A stretch of 64,000 nt of DNA from positions 1,488,001-1,552,000 of the forward strand of contig NC_019682.1 of the NCBI RefSeq assembly GCF_000316575.1, read 5' to 3'. This DNA comes from Calothrix sp. PCC 7507. GTDB taxonomy: Bacteria > Cyanobacteriota > Cyanobacteriia > Cyanobacteriales > Nostocaceae. Positions within the stretch are counted from its first letter, which is position 1; the number at the start of each line of letters is the position of its first letter. Position numbers and translations under genes: made by a program. A model generated the notes under the pieces. The model was not told the DNA's origin, searched no databases, and saw only the letters and a list, made by a program, of their open reading frames with translations. Shown here piece by piece: positions 26,375 through 34,839 of the stretch.

Positions 26375-27256
26375 GTGCAAGGTTTTCTGAACTTAAATAA
26401 ACCATTCGACTGGACTTCTCATGATTGCGTGGCGCGAGTGCGAAAGCTTTTGCGCCTTAAACGTGTGGGACATGCAGGAACCCTAGACCCTGCAGCCATC
26501 GGAGTGCTACCCATTGCACTAGGTAAAGCTACAAGATTATTGCAATATCTCCCAGGAAATAAAGCTTATAAAGCTACTATCCGTTTGGGTGTACGGACGA
26601 CAACTGATGATTTGCAAGGTGAAGTTATCACATCTCAAGCTTGTGCTGAGTTGAGTTTAGCTGTGGTGAAAACTGCACTGTCACAGTTTGTAGGTAAGAT
26701 TGAGCAAATTCCACCAAGTTATAGCGCTATTCAGGTAGATGGCAAAAGATTGTATGATTTAGCACGTCAAGGTGCAACAGTGGCAGTTCCAGCGCGCATA
26801 GTCGAAGTTTTTCAAATTGAAGTTTTGGACTGGCGAGGAGGCGATTATCCAGAATTAGATGTAGCGATCGCCTGTGGATCTGGTACATATATTAGAGCGA
26901 TCGCTCGTGATTTAGGCGCAGTCTTAGAAACTGGTGGTACTCTCGCCGCTTTGACACGCACCGAAAGCAGCGGCTTTAACCTCACAGATAGTCTCACCTT
27001 TAGCGACTTAGAAGCACAACTACAAGCTGGAACATTTAACCCCACGCTTCCTGACGCAGCTTTACAACACCTATCATCAGTCACCTTACCAGCTACATCT
27101 GCTCAGAAATGGTGCCAGGGACAGCGAATTCCTCTGAATCCTGATGATGTATCGGGAATAGTCCGAGTTTATGACGAAGAGACTCGCTTTTTAGGTATCG
27201 GACAATTAGAAGATGGTGTATTGACTCCTCAAATGGTATTTGAACCCATTTCTTAA
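26375..27256 (+). CDS. truB: tRNA pseudouridine-55 synthase
   Basis: 293 residues. Catalytic D38 lies in [53 protein letters not shown] and [12 protein letters not shown] are the conserved TruB blocks. It makes pseudouridine 55 in the T-loop of tRNAs. GTG start at 26375. Upstream are GTTAACNGTCAAC heptamer repeats. Confidence 0.95.
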   Translation: MQGFLNLNKPFDWTSHDCVARVRKLLRLKRVGHAGTLDPAAIGVLPIALGKATRLLQYLPGNKAYKATIRLGVRTTTDDLQGEVITSQACAELSLAVVKTALSQFVGKIEQIPPSYSAIQVDGKRLYDLARQGATVAVPARIVEVFQIEVLDWRGGDYPELDVAIACGSGTYIRAIARDLGAVLETGGTLAALTRTESSGFNLTDSLTFSDLEAQLQAGTFNPTLPDAALQHLSSVTLPATSAQKWCQGQRIPLNPDDVSGIVRVYDEETRFLGIGQLEDGVLTPQMVFEPIS

Positions 27257-27430
27257 ATCAGTTAACTGATAACACTAGTAAAGCACGGTGTAAATAAACC
27301 AACCATCTGAAATAGGTGAAAAAGCACCTTGTGCAGAGGGGTCGCTATATTTAATACACTATTTTAGGCTTGCCACGCTACTACAAATACTATGCAGGTT
27401 TATTCAGATTTCAGCCTTGTTGTACTAGCT

Positions 27431-27736
27431 TCATTCCCAAGTTGATACACTCCGCAACACATCTGGGATTTCTCCTTGAGACAGAGGAAATTCCAGCTGT
27501 GTTTCTCTGTAACCCAAATATCCAGACTCAGCAAACGACAAAAGCATCCGCGACAACGCCAGCCAAACCTCTGACTCATATTCCCAATCACGATACCGCG
27601 AAGCCTGCCCAGCAATTGAACGTAGCGCCCAAAAATAAGAATTCCTCACCACAGAGCCACCCTTTTTAAACTCTGGTAGGTCTTCGTGATTCAGAATTAA
27701 TACTTGATTTTCGATTCTGGCTCTCATATCTGCCAT
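27431..27736 (-). CDS. Hypothetical protein, 101 residues
   Basis: Not recognised. The composition is protein-like, with no low-complexity repeats: EFKKGGSVVRNSYFWALRSI and EYESEVWLALSRMLLSFAES, probably helical and soluble. ATG 27736 (a second Met 9 bp later). No neighbour on the same strand within 400 bp. It could be a fragment of a larger gene or a real small orphan. Confidence 0.4.
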   Translation of the reverse strand: MADMRARIENQVLILNHEDLPEFKKGGSVVRNSYFWALRSIAGQASRYRDWEYESEVWLALSRMLLSFAESGYLGYRETQLEFPLSQGEIPDVLRSVSTWE

Positions 27737-27857
27737 TTTAATCGATTCGGGTACAAGAGATGGGAGTTGGGAGTCGAAATACTCCTGACTTCACCCTCCA
27801 GACAGAAGCTACCGTGTACACACAAGTGATTGAATCACCCCAAAACCTTTAAAAGTA

Positions 27858-27905
27858 GGGGAGCCAGTCACGTGGGCGGGTTTCCCGACTTGAGGGAACT
27901 GGCGT
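27858..27905. repeat. Palindromic repeat, GTGGGCGGGTTTCCCGACTT core
   Basis: GGGGAGCCAGT, GGGCGGGTTTCCCGACTTGA, then AACTGGCG. A near-identical copy is at 59767-59813, and the same architecture is seen at 17990 and inside ileS. Confidence 0.65.
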
Positions 27906-28159
27906 TGTGTTATGCCGGAGGCTAACGCACCATCCGAGATTTGCGGTGCGTTAGGACTTTAGTCCATAACGCACCCTACCGAACGAAAACGAATGCAGGT
28001 GAGATTTTCCGACTTGTGTGTACACCGTAGCCAGACAGAAAAGGCAGGGGTAAAGATACTGGAATTGCTCTGCTACAAGGGTTTCAGAGCAACTAAATTT
28101 ATTTATGGGGTTTTCCCCCCTGCTCCCTGCTCCCTGCCCCTTTTCCTCTTCCTTGACTC

Positions 28160-30241
28160 CTAAATATCCGACGTTAACCCCACACGGAAAGTAAATCCAG
28201 GACTGTAAATCCGATTAACTCGCTCATATTGTTCACCGAGTAAATTCTCTAAGTAAACCGTCAATCCCAGATTCCGAGTGAGAGGAATGCGACCGCTGAG
28301 GTCTAAATTTAAGAAAGATGGTGCGAAATCTGTAGCTTTGTCACTAGGATTGTTAAAAAGCGATCGCCTAGCGCCACTATTGTAAGTAACATACAAATTA
28401 GCCTGCCATCCTGCATTTTGATAACCGACACCAGTCTGCAGTATCGAATAGGGAATCAAACCCAACTGTAAACCTTGTTCTGTCCCCGTTTTGATTTTGG
28501 CGTCTGTATAGGTATAGTTAAGAAAAGTTGACCAACCCGCAGCGATTTTTAATTGCAAAGCCGCCTCTAAACCGTTGGTATCAACTAACCCAATATTTGC
28601 CCACTTTCCATCGATAACACCAAGACGATTATCTAAACTACTGCCGAAATAAGTAAACTGTCCTTTCAAATTATCAGAGAAATTGACATCCACTCCCGCA
28701 GTCCAAGATGAGCCAGTCTCTGGTTTTAAATCTGGGTTTGGGTCCCAACCATGAACTGTATCATAAACATACAATTGATCTAAACCAGGATTGCGCTGTC
28801 CTCCCGCCCAACTTCCCCGCACAGCAACATTGGGTATAACAGCATAACGTAACCCCACACTAGGGTTCAGATAATTCCCAAATTGATCATCAAAGCTTTG
28901 TCTCAGCCCTAAATCTATCTGAAAAATATTGCTGATATTCAAAGTATTCACAGCAAACAATGCTGTATTTAATAAACTGCGATTTTCCGTTTCATTTCTG
29001 GCAATTCTATTAGGGACTGTACTCAAAACATCACCGTTTAGGTTAGTATTTTTTAAATCTACTCCCCAACGTAATTGATTATTCGGAGTCAATTTCCATT
29101 CATGATCTAACCTAGCAGTTATTTGTTGTGTATCTAAAATCCCAGTCCGGGAAAATGCACCACTCGGACCATAAGTGCTAAAGTAATCTTGGTTATAACC
29201 AAATGTGGTTGTAAGAATAGAATCATCTCCATTCCCTAACCGAGTTTTCCAAGATAACCCAGCATTTAAACCATCATGGTCTAGTCGGTCTTTTTGCAAA
29301 GGAAACCCAAAATAAATTAAGCCCTTACGGCTGCTCAATTTAGTAATATCTAAGTTGAGGGAATTTTTCTGATCTAAATTGACTGCAATATTACCAAAGT
29401 AAGTACTAGTAGCTGAGTCTGCATTCGATAAAAATCCTTGAGCATCACGATTAGCAGAGCCTACAGGCACACTATAACGGTTATCGGAAAAATACCTTTC
29501 AAAACTAAAGTTATATTTTACAGCACCGACAGAACCACTATAAGTAGCCTGTTGATTATTTGTACTCAAGGAACCAAATTCTATGCTGCTAGCGAATTTA
29601 GGCTTACCATAACCTTCTTTAGTAATAATATTGATTACTCCTCCAAAGGCTGAGGAACCATATAAAGCAGAAGTTACACCGCTATATAGTTCCACTCGTT
29701 CAATCGCTTCAACCGGAATAGTATTTAAGTCAGTTCCGCCATGATAAGTGTTGATATTTGTGTTAATTTGTCTACCATTGATCAGAAGTACAGACTGATT
29801 AATTGCCGCGCCTCGATAATATGTACCTGTGTGAGTATCTGCACCTTTACCCACATCATTAATCGCAAAACCAGGCATTCTTTTTAATATCTCAGCTAAA
29901 CTTGTAGCTCCTTGTTTTTGAATTTCTTCTTTGTCAATTACATAAACTGGAGTAGACTGAGGCAAAGTATCTTTTTCCCCAACTACTTCTATAGAAATAT
30001 CGCTTTCGTCTTGAGGAGTCGGCTCTATAGTTTGTTGGGTTCCCTGGCTAATTTCATCAGATTTAGCTGGCTGAGTTAATAGTTCAGCATTAGTAGCTGG
30101 TAACTGAATTTCTGTTAAATTCGGAATATTGGATGTTTTCTGAGGTGATTTATCGCTGATTTCAGCATCAGATGCCAAGGTAGGGAATGCTATCAGTAAA
30201 CTCTGTACAACAGCTGGAAATATCAAAAAATACCTGTTCAC
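28160..30241 (-). CDS. TonB-dependent outer-membrane receptor
   Basis: 693 residues. Signal peptide (residues 1-23), then a 60-residue polar segment typical of cyanobacterial receptors, a plug domain from about 85 to 210 (VYVIDKEEIQKQGATSLAEI, SALYGSSAFGGVINIITKEG) and a 22-strand barrel ending in FTFRVGLTSDI. It transports iron chelates, cobalamin or similar using TonB energy; the plug is BtuB/FepA-like, but no ligand can be read. No TonB, ExbB or siderophore genes are adjacent. GTG start at 30241. Confidence 0.9.
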   Translation of the reverse strand: MNRYFLIFPAVVQSLLIAFPTLASDAEISDKSPQKTSNIPNLTEIQLPATNAELLTQPAKSDEISQGTQQTIEPTPQDESDISIEVVGEKDTLPQSTPVYVIDKEEIQKQGATSLAEILKRMPGFAINDVGKGADTHTGTYYRGAAINQSVLLINGRQINTNINTYHGGTDLNTIPVEAIERVELYSGVTSALYGSSAFGGVINIITKEGYGKPKFASSIEFGSLSTNNQQATYSGSVGAVKYNFSFERYFSDNRYSVPVGSANRDAQGFLSNADSATSTYFGNIAVNLDQKNSLNLDITKLSSRKGLIYFGFPLQKDRLDHDGLNAGLSWKTRLGNGDDSILTTTFGYNQDYFSTYGPSGAFSRTGILDTQQITARLDHEWKLTPNNQLRWGVDLKNTNLNGDVLSTVPNRIARNETENRSLLNTALFAVNTLNISNIFQIDLGLRQSFDDQFGNYLNPSVGLRYAVIPNVAVRGSWAGGQRNPGLDQLYVYDTVHGWDPNPDLKPETGSSWTAGVDVNFSDNLKGQFTYFGSSLDNRLGVIDGKWANIGLVDTNGLEAALQLKIAAGWSTFLNYTYTDAKIKTGTEQGLQLGLIPYSILQTGVGYQNAGWQANLYVTYNSGARRSLFNNPSDKATDFAPSFLNLDLSGRIPLTRNLGLTVYLENLLGEQYERVNRIYSPGFTFRVGLTSDI

Positions 30242-30648
30242 GTTTGTCTCTCACACCCAGTAAAAACAGTAACTTAGTACTATTGTTTCTGCTACTGTAA
30301 ATATCTGTCAAAAGACAAGCTGTCGTAGTTACGTTAAATGCAGAACTAACTCACTATAAAAATTATCAAATTAATGAAATATATGCAGTAAGAAGCCAGA
30401 ATATACAATTATCCTGAGCCTAAGCAGAGCGTTTCCGGCTTCGTTCCTGAATTATCGACCAATCCTAACAGCGTCAAGTAGGACATCAGTTCCAAGCTAA
30501 CTACAAATAAAGTTGTGTCCAAAATCAAATTATGTGCTTTCACGTTGTGTTTGATTTATCAAGTGTCATAAGTAATTAAACATAATTAATTACACAAATT
30601 AATATACAATCTGTTCTAGAGTCAACTTAGATAAGAATTAGGGTTTAA
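30242..30648. other. Upstream region of the TonB-dependent receptor
   Basis: AT-rich, 407 bp. I looked for a cobalamin riboswitch and for Fur-box-like repeats and saw neither convincingly. No gene. Confidence 0.4.
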
Positions 30649-30784
30649 ATGATTTTTTTGAGAGAAATAAATCCGCTTTCCCTGAAACTACTAGAGCGCA
30701 TCTATCGCCGAAATCAATATCATCAAGTGCGTCAAAGAGCGCATTTCTTAATTTTAGCCTGTCAGGGAATAAGTTTAGAAGAAA
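30649..30784 (+). pseudogene. IS630-family transposase N-terminal remnant
   Basis: About 45 codons of an IS630/Tc1-like N-terminus: NPLSLKLLERIYRRNQYHQV, QRAHFLILACQGISLEE, the helix-turn-helix start of many cyanobacterial copies. The frame then runs into unrelated sequence where an IS110 fragment begins, so the element is a relic. Confidence 0.65.
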
Positions 30785-30980
30785 AGCACTCTATATGCCT
30801 GCTGTTCCTGCTATGCGCCATAATCCTCTGTTGAAATTGTTTGCACAACGATTACTCGAGCGTGGCCAGGTCAAAATGCAGGTTCTTGGTGCTGTGATGC
30901 GTAAGCTCCTGCATTTTGCTTTTGCGATTTTAAAATCGCAAAAGCCTTTTGACCCTGATTATCTCGCTCATGCCTCTTGA
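30785..30980 (+). pseudogene. IS110-family transposase C-terminal remnant
   Basis: About 60 codons matching the C-terminal end of an IS110 transposase: PAVPAMRHNPLLKLFAQRLL, KMQVLGAVMRKLLHFAFAIL, KSQKPFDP, then stop. It is joined directly to the IS630 remnant. Inside it lies the perfect 28-bp palindrome at 30918-30945 with arms GCTTTTGCGATTTT. Confidence 0.7.
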
Positions 30981-31003
30981 CGAATCAAGACAGTATCTAC
31001 GGG

Positions 31004-33934
31004 TTAAAATTCGCCTGCTAAGGCTGGAATGCAGCGTTCGCACAATAGGGGATGTTCTGCTGATTCTCCCACGTGGGTGGAGTAGTTCCAACAGCGATCG
31101 CATTTTTCGCCATCTGCATTCACTATCCCAATTGTCCAGTCTTCTGTCTGCGCTGTATATTTCAATCCTTGCAGTTTCTCGGTAGAATCTAATATTTCTA
31201 CTTGCGAAGTCAGCAATAAATAACGCAGTTCATCTATACCGTTACCTTTAACAGGGTTAAAGGCTTTGATAGCATCGCCTAACTGTTGGTGTGGTATGTG
31301 AATTAAAGCTTTCGCTTCCAGAGAAGAACCAATAAGTTTTTCTATCCTGGCTTGTTCCAACACCTTGTTCACATCGGTGCGGAGTTGTCGCAGTGTTTCC
31401 CAAAATTCACCTAAGTCGGGATTTAGCCAAGCTGACTCTATCTGTACCCAGCCAGATTCAAAAACTGATTTGTAAGGGGTTTTGTAGGGGAGATATTGCC
31501 AAATGTCTTCGGCGGTGTGGGATAATACCGGAGCGATCGCTTTTGCTAAATTCTCTAAAGCAATCTGCAAAACTGTCTGACAACTGCGACGACGGAAAGC
31601 ATCCGGGGCGCTGATATATAATCTATCTTTGGCAACATCCAAATAGAAGTTGGATAAATCCACTACGCAGAAATTCTGCACAGTTTGGAAAAAGCGGAAG
31701 AATTGGAAACTGTCAAAGGCTTCCGTGACTTCTTGAAACACCTCAAAGATGCGGTGTAGCATGTATTTATCTAACTGCGGTAAATCCTCGAAAGGTACTT
31801 TATCCTTTTCGGGGTCGAAATCATTTAAGCTACCCAACAAGAACCGCGCTGTATTGCGAATCTTCCCCCTCACATCGTTGAGTTGCTTGATGATGTTTTT
31901 CCCAATGCGGACATCAGAGGAATAATCTACCGATGATACCCACAACCGCAGTACATCAGCACCATAGGCTGGTTCTTGTTTTTGATTTTTCCCACCTTCA
32001 ATAATTGCATTGGGGTCAACCACATTCCCCTCTGATTTACTCATCTTCCGCCCTTGTTCATCCAGTGCAAAACCGTGAGTCAACACAGTTTTGTAAGGTG
32101 CGATGCCGTTAACTGCTACGCTAGTGAGTAAACTTGACTGGAACCAGCCACGATGTTGGTCTGAACCTTCCAGATATATCTCGGCTGGGTAGTGTAATTC
32201 TGGTCGCAGGTTAGTAACAGCTGCCCAAGATGAACCAGAATCAAACCAGACATCCATTGTATCTGTACCCCGGCGGTAAGACCGGCCATTATTGCGGTAC
32301 TGTTCTGGTAACAACTCAGCTACCGACAACTCCCACCAAGCATCAGAACCTTTTTCGGCGATAATTGCTTGGACGTAGTTGATAGTTTCCTCATTCAGCA
32401 AAACTTCCCCAGTTTCTTCATCGTAGAACACGGGAATGGGTACACCCCAAGCACGCTGACGGGAGATACACCAATCGGAACGTTCCGCCACCATTGGGGT
32501 GATGCGATTTTCGCCTTGGGCTGGAATCCATTTTACAGTAGCGATCGCCTTTAATGCTGCTTCCCGAAATCCTGCCACAGAGGCGAACCACTGTTCAGTG
32601 GCGCGGAAAATCGTCGGCTTTTTCGTCCGCCAATCATAAGGATATTTGTGGGCGTAGGCTTCCTCTTTCAACAAAGAACCCGCCGCCATCAACGCATCAA
32701 TTACCGCCTGATTCCCATCACCCAGCACATTCAACCCCGCAAACTCTCCTGCCTCTGCAGTAAAGTTGCCATTGTCATCCACTGGCGCGAGGATGGGCAA
32801 ACCATAGCGCTGACCGACGATGTAGTCTTCTTGACCATGTCCAGGGGCAGTATGTACCAACCCCGTACCCGACTCAGTAGTAATGTAATCGCCACCCACA
32901 ACCACCGGACTTTCCCGGTCAAATAGAGAATGACGGTAAGTTGTATGTTCTAAATCTTGCCCTTGGAATGTGGTTTTCACAGTTAACTCTACATCCAAAG
33001 TCGTAGATAACCTCTCCACCAACTCAGCCGCCACTATGAGATACTTAAATCCTCTCCGCGCCTCCGCGTGACGGACACTTTGCTCAACGGGGGGAACCCC
33101 CGCACGCAAGTGTCCTCCTCTGCGTGAAACTTCTACGATTGCATAATTCAACTCGCCATTCACTGCTACGGCCAAATTCCCCGGAATTGTCCAGGGTGTG
33201 GTTGTCCAGATAGCAACGCCCAAATCTGGTAAATATTCGCTTAGGGTTGGTTTTAAAGCTTCAGACAAACCCGTCACGGGGAAAGCGGCGTAGATACTGC
33301 GAGAAGTATGACCTTCTGGATATTCTAATTCCGCTTCTGCCAAAGCGGTTTTAGAACTGGGACTCCAATGTACAGGCTTTAAACCGCGATAGATATATCC
33401 TTTTAAGAACATCTGACCGAAAACACCAATCTGTGCTGCTTCGTATTCTGGCTTCAGCGTCAGATAAGGGTTGTCCCAATCACCCCAAACACCATAGCGT
33501 TTAAAGCTTTGGCGTTGGTCATCAACGGTAGCCAAGGCAAATTCTTTCGCTTTCTGGCGCAGTTGTAAAGGTGTTAAGTTTTGCCGTTCTGCTGATTTCA
33601 TGTTTTGCAAAACTTTCAGTTCAATCGGTAGCCCGTGACAGTCCCAGCCAGGGATGTAGCGAACTTTACGTCCTCTGAGGATATGGTAGCGATTAATAAT
33701 ATCTTTGAGAATTTTATTTAAGGCATGACCAATATGGAGTGAGCCATTAGCGTAAGGAGGCCCATCGTGCAGTATAAATAATTCGCCGGGGTTGTTTTCA
33801 AAGAGGCGATCGTAAATTTTATTTTCTTCCCAGAACTTTTGGATTTCGGGTTCACGCTTGATGGCGTTGGCCCGCATATCGAAATTAGTTTTGGGTAGAT
33901 TTACAGTATCTTTGTAGCTTCCAGTTTCTGTCAC
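31004..33934 (-). CDS. ileS: Isoleucyl-tRNA synthetase with repeat-derived insertion
   Basis: 976 residues. HIGH motif as PYANGSLHIGHALNK near residue 60, KMSKS near 632, editing motif HTAPGHGQEDY near 362, and C-terminal zinc finger CDRCWNY...CERC. Residues about 267-294 (VSRRGGHLRAGVPPVEQSVR and following) do not belong to the family. They are encoded by a palindromic repeat (33055-33135) inserted in frame within the CP1 editing domain, between YAIVEV and YLIVAAELV. The frame is intact and the gene essential, so the insertion must be tolerated. Confidence 0.95.
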   Translation of the reverse strand: MTETGSYKDTVNLPKTNFDMRANAIKREPEIQKFWEENKIYDRLFENNPGELFILHDGPPYANGSLHIGHALNKILKDIINRYHILRGRKVRYIPGWDCHGLPIELKVLQNMKSAERQNLTPLQLRQKAKEFALATVDDQRQSFKRYGVWGDWDNPYLTLKPEYEAAQIGVFGQMFLKGYIYRGLKPVHWSPSSKTALAEAELEYPEGHTSRSIYAAFPVTGLSEALKPTLSEYLPDLGVAIWTTTPWTIPGNLAVAVNGELNYAIVEVSRRGGHLRAGVPPVEQSVRHAEARRGFKYLIVAAELVERLSTTLDVELTVKTTFQGQDLEHTTYRHSLFDRESPVVVGGDYITTESGTGLVHTAPGHGQEDYIVGQRYGLPILAPVDDNGNFTAEAGEFAGLNVLGDGNQAVIDALMAAGSLLKEEAYAHKYPYDWRTKKPTIFRATEQWFASVAGFREAALKAIATVKWIPAQGENRITPMVAERSDWCISRQRAWGVPIPVFYDEETGEVLLNEETINYVQAIIAEKGSDAWWELSVAELLPEQYRNNGRSYRRGTDTMDVWFDSGSSWAAVTNLRPELHYPAEIYLEGSDQHRGWFQSSLLTSVAVNGIAPYKTVLTHGFALDEQGRKMSKSEGNVVDPNAIIEGGKNQKQEPAYGADVLRLWVSSVDYSSDVRIGKNIIKQLNDVRGKIRNTARFLLGSLNDFDPEKDKVPFEDLPQLDKYMLHRIFEVFQEVTEAFDSFQFFRFFQTVQNFCVVDLSNFYLDVAKDRLYISAPDAFRRRSCQTVLQIALENLAKAIAPVLSHTAEDIWQYLPYKTPYKSVFESGWVQIESAWLNPDLGEFWETLRQLRTDVNKVLEQARIEKLIGSSLEAKALIHIPHQQLGDAIKAFNPVKGNGIDELRYLLLTSQVEILDSTEKLQGLKYTAQTEDWTIGIVNADGEKCDRCWNYSTHVGESAEHPLLCERCIPALAGEF
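33055..33135 (-). repeat. Palindromic repeat inserted in frame in ileS
   Basis: In the gene sense it has outer arms GGACACTT and AAGTGTCC around GCGTGCGGGGGTTCCCCCC and GTTGAGCA, flanked by CGCAGAGG/CGCGGAGG. The core matches the intergenic elements at 27858-27905 and 59767-59813 (GTGGGCGGGTTTCCCGACTT, GAGCAAA). Confidence 0.7.
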
Positions 33935-34021
33935 AGTCTCATGCCTAGGATTAGGTGTGCTGATTTGATCAATTATAGAAGATGGTATGAAGACAGAAAT
34001 TAGCTATTTTCCATCTATCTA

Positions 34022-34050
34022 TAAAAAAGGCTTGGTCAAAGTGACCAAAC
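34022..34050 (-). terminator. Rho-independent terminator downstream of trxA
   Basis: On the minus strand TTTGGTCACTTTGACCAA forms a hairpin followed by GCCTTTTTTAT. It lies 240 bp after the trxA stop and about 90 bp upstream of ileS. Confidence 0.6.
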
Positions 34051-34251
34051 CCTGTCAACAGAAGTGAAAGACTCTCATAAATTAAATCATCCTAATTTTT
34101 TGAGTTCATCTATCATTGGGTTGTGTACACATACCCAAATAACTGGTAAATCGTTACTTGAGAAACGAAGTTAAATCAAACTACATCCTACTCAAGTAAA
34201 GTATTAGTGATAGAAATTGTTGCTTCACACATCAAAATTTACCTGCTAAAT

Positions 34252-34281
34252 CATAGAGACGTGAAATTTCTCGTCTCTATG
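34252..34281. terminator. Hairpin immediately downstream of trxA
   Basis: CATAGAGACG and CGTCTCTATG form a perfect stem around TGAAATTTCT, 12 bp after the trxA stop. No U-tract follows, so it may be an mRNA 3'-end stabiliser in place of a strong terminator. Confidence 0.45.
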
Positions 34282-34292
34282 CTTAACAATAG

Positions 34293-34610
34293 TTAAATTA
34301 TATTTTGTAGACGTTGCACCAACTGAGGTGCTTGCAAAACCCCTTCAATTCGGTCAACTGGCTTACCTTGCTTAAACAGTACCAAAGTTGGGAGGGCAGT
34401 AATCTGATACTGGCTTGCTAACTGTGTATATTTTTCTGTATCGATTTTGACAATCCGTAGGCGATCGCTCAGTTGGGCATTGACTTGTTCTAAAATCGGC
34501 ACCATCAATTGACAAGGGCCACACCAATCAGCATAAAAATCTACCAATACAGGAACATCAGAACCAGACAGCATTTCTTCAAAGCTGTTGAATTGTTTTT
34601 TTGTAGCCAT
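34293..34610 (-). CDS. trxA: Thioredoxin
   Basis: A 105-residue thioredoxin with active site WCGPC (C30, C33), cis-proline segment ALPTLVLF and the usual fold VLVDFYADWCGPCQ. A cytosolic disulfide reductase. ATG 34610. Which of the several cyanobacterial thioredoxin types it is cannot be decided safely. Confidence 0.92.
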   Translation of the reverse strand: MATKKQFNSFEEMLSGSDVPVLVDFYADWCGPCQLMVPILEQVNAQLSDRLRIVKIDTEKYTQLASQYQITALPTLVLFKQGKPVDRIEGVLQAPQLVQRLQNII

Positions 34611-34839
34611 GTGACAAACACCGCTCTTTTCTTATTTGTTTTCAATATTAATGCGTGTGAAATAGAATCGGTGTAACATCATTTTGTTTTTATGGTTGGT
34701 AACTTTCGCCTCCAATCCCCCGTAATTCAAAATTTAACAATTCTACAGCGATTCCCATTCAGATAGGGTGTAATATTATATCGCGAGGTGTAGGCGCGGG
34801 GATTTAAAACTGTACCTCACTGATCTGAAAACCGTTATA

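Larger units (their letters stand above)
27257..28159. other. Repeat-rich spacer between truB and the TonB-dependent receptor
   Basis: Holds one plausible small gene (27431-27736), the palindromic repeat at 27858-27905, and GGTGCGTTAGGACTTTAGTC with its complementary GCACCCTAC arm (27920-27980). GTGTGTACAC-type duplications lie on both sides of the palindromes (27815 and 28014). No other feature seen. Confidence 0.5.

Noticed and set aside
30242-30648. Cobalamin riboswitch upstream of the TonB-dependent receptor
   Set aside because: I looked for the GCCACTG B12-box core and the usual stem pattern and did not find them.
34252-34281. T-box or amino-acid leader for ileS
   Set aside because: The hairpin lies at the trxA end, and no T-box sequence is present; T-boxes are not expected in cyanobacteria.
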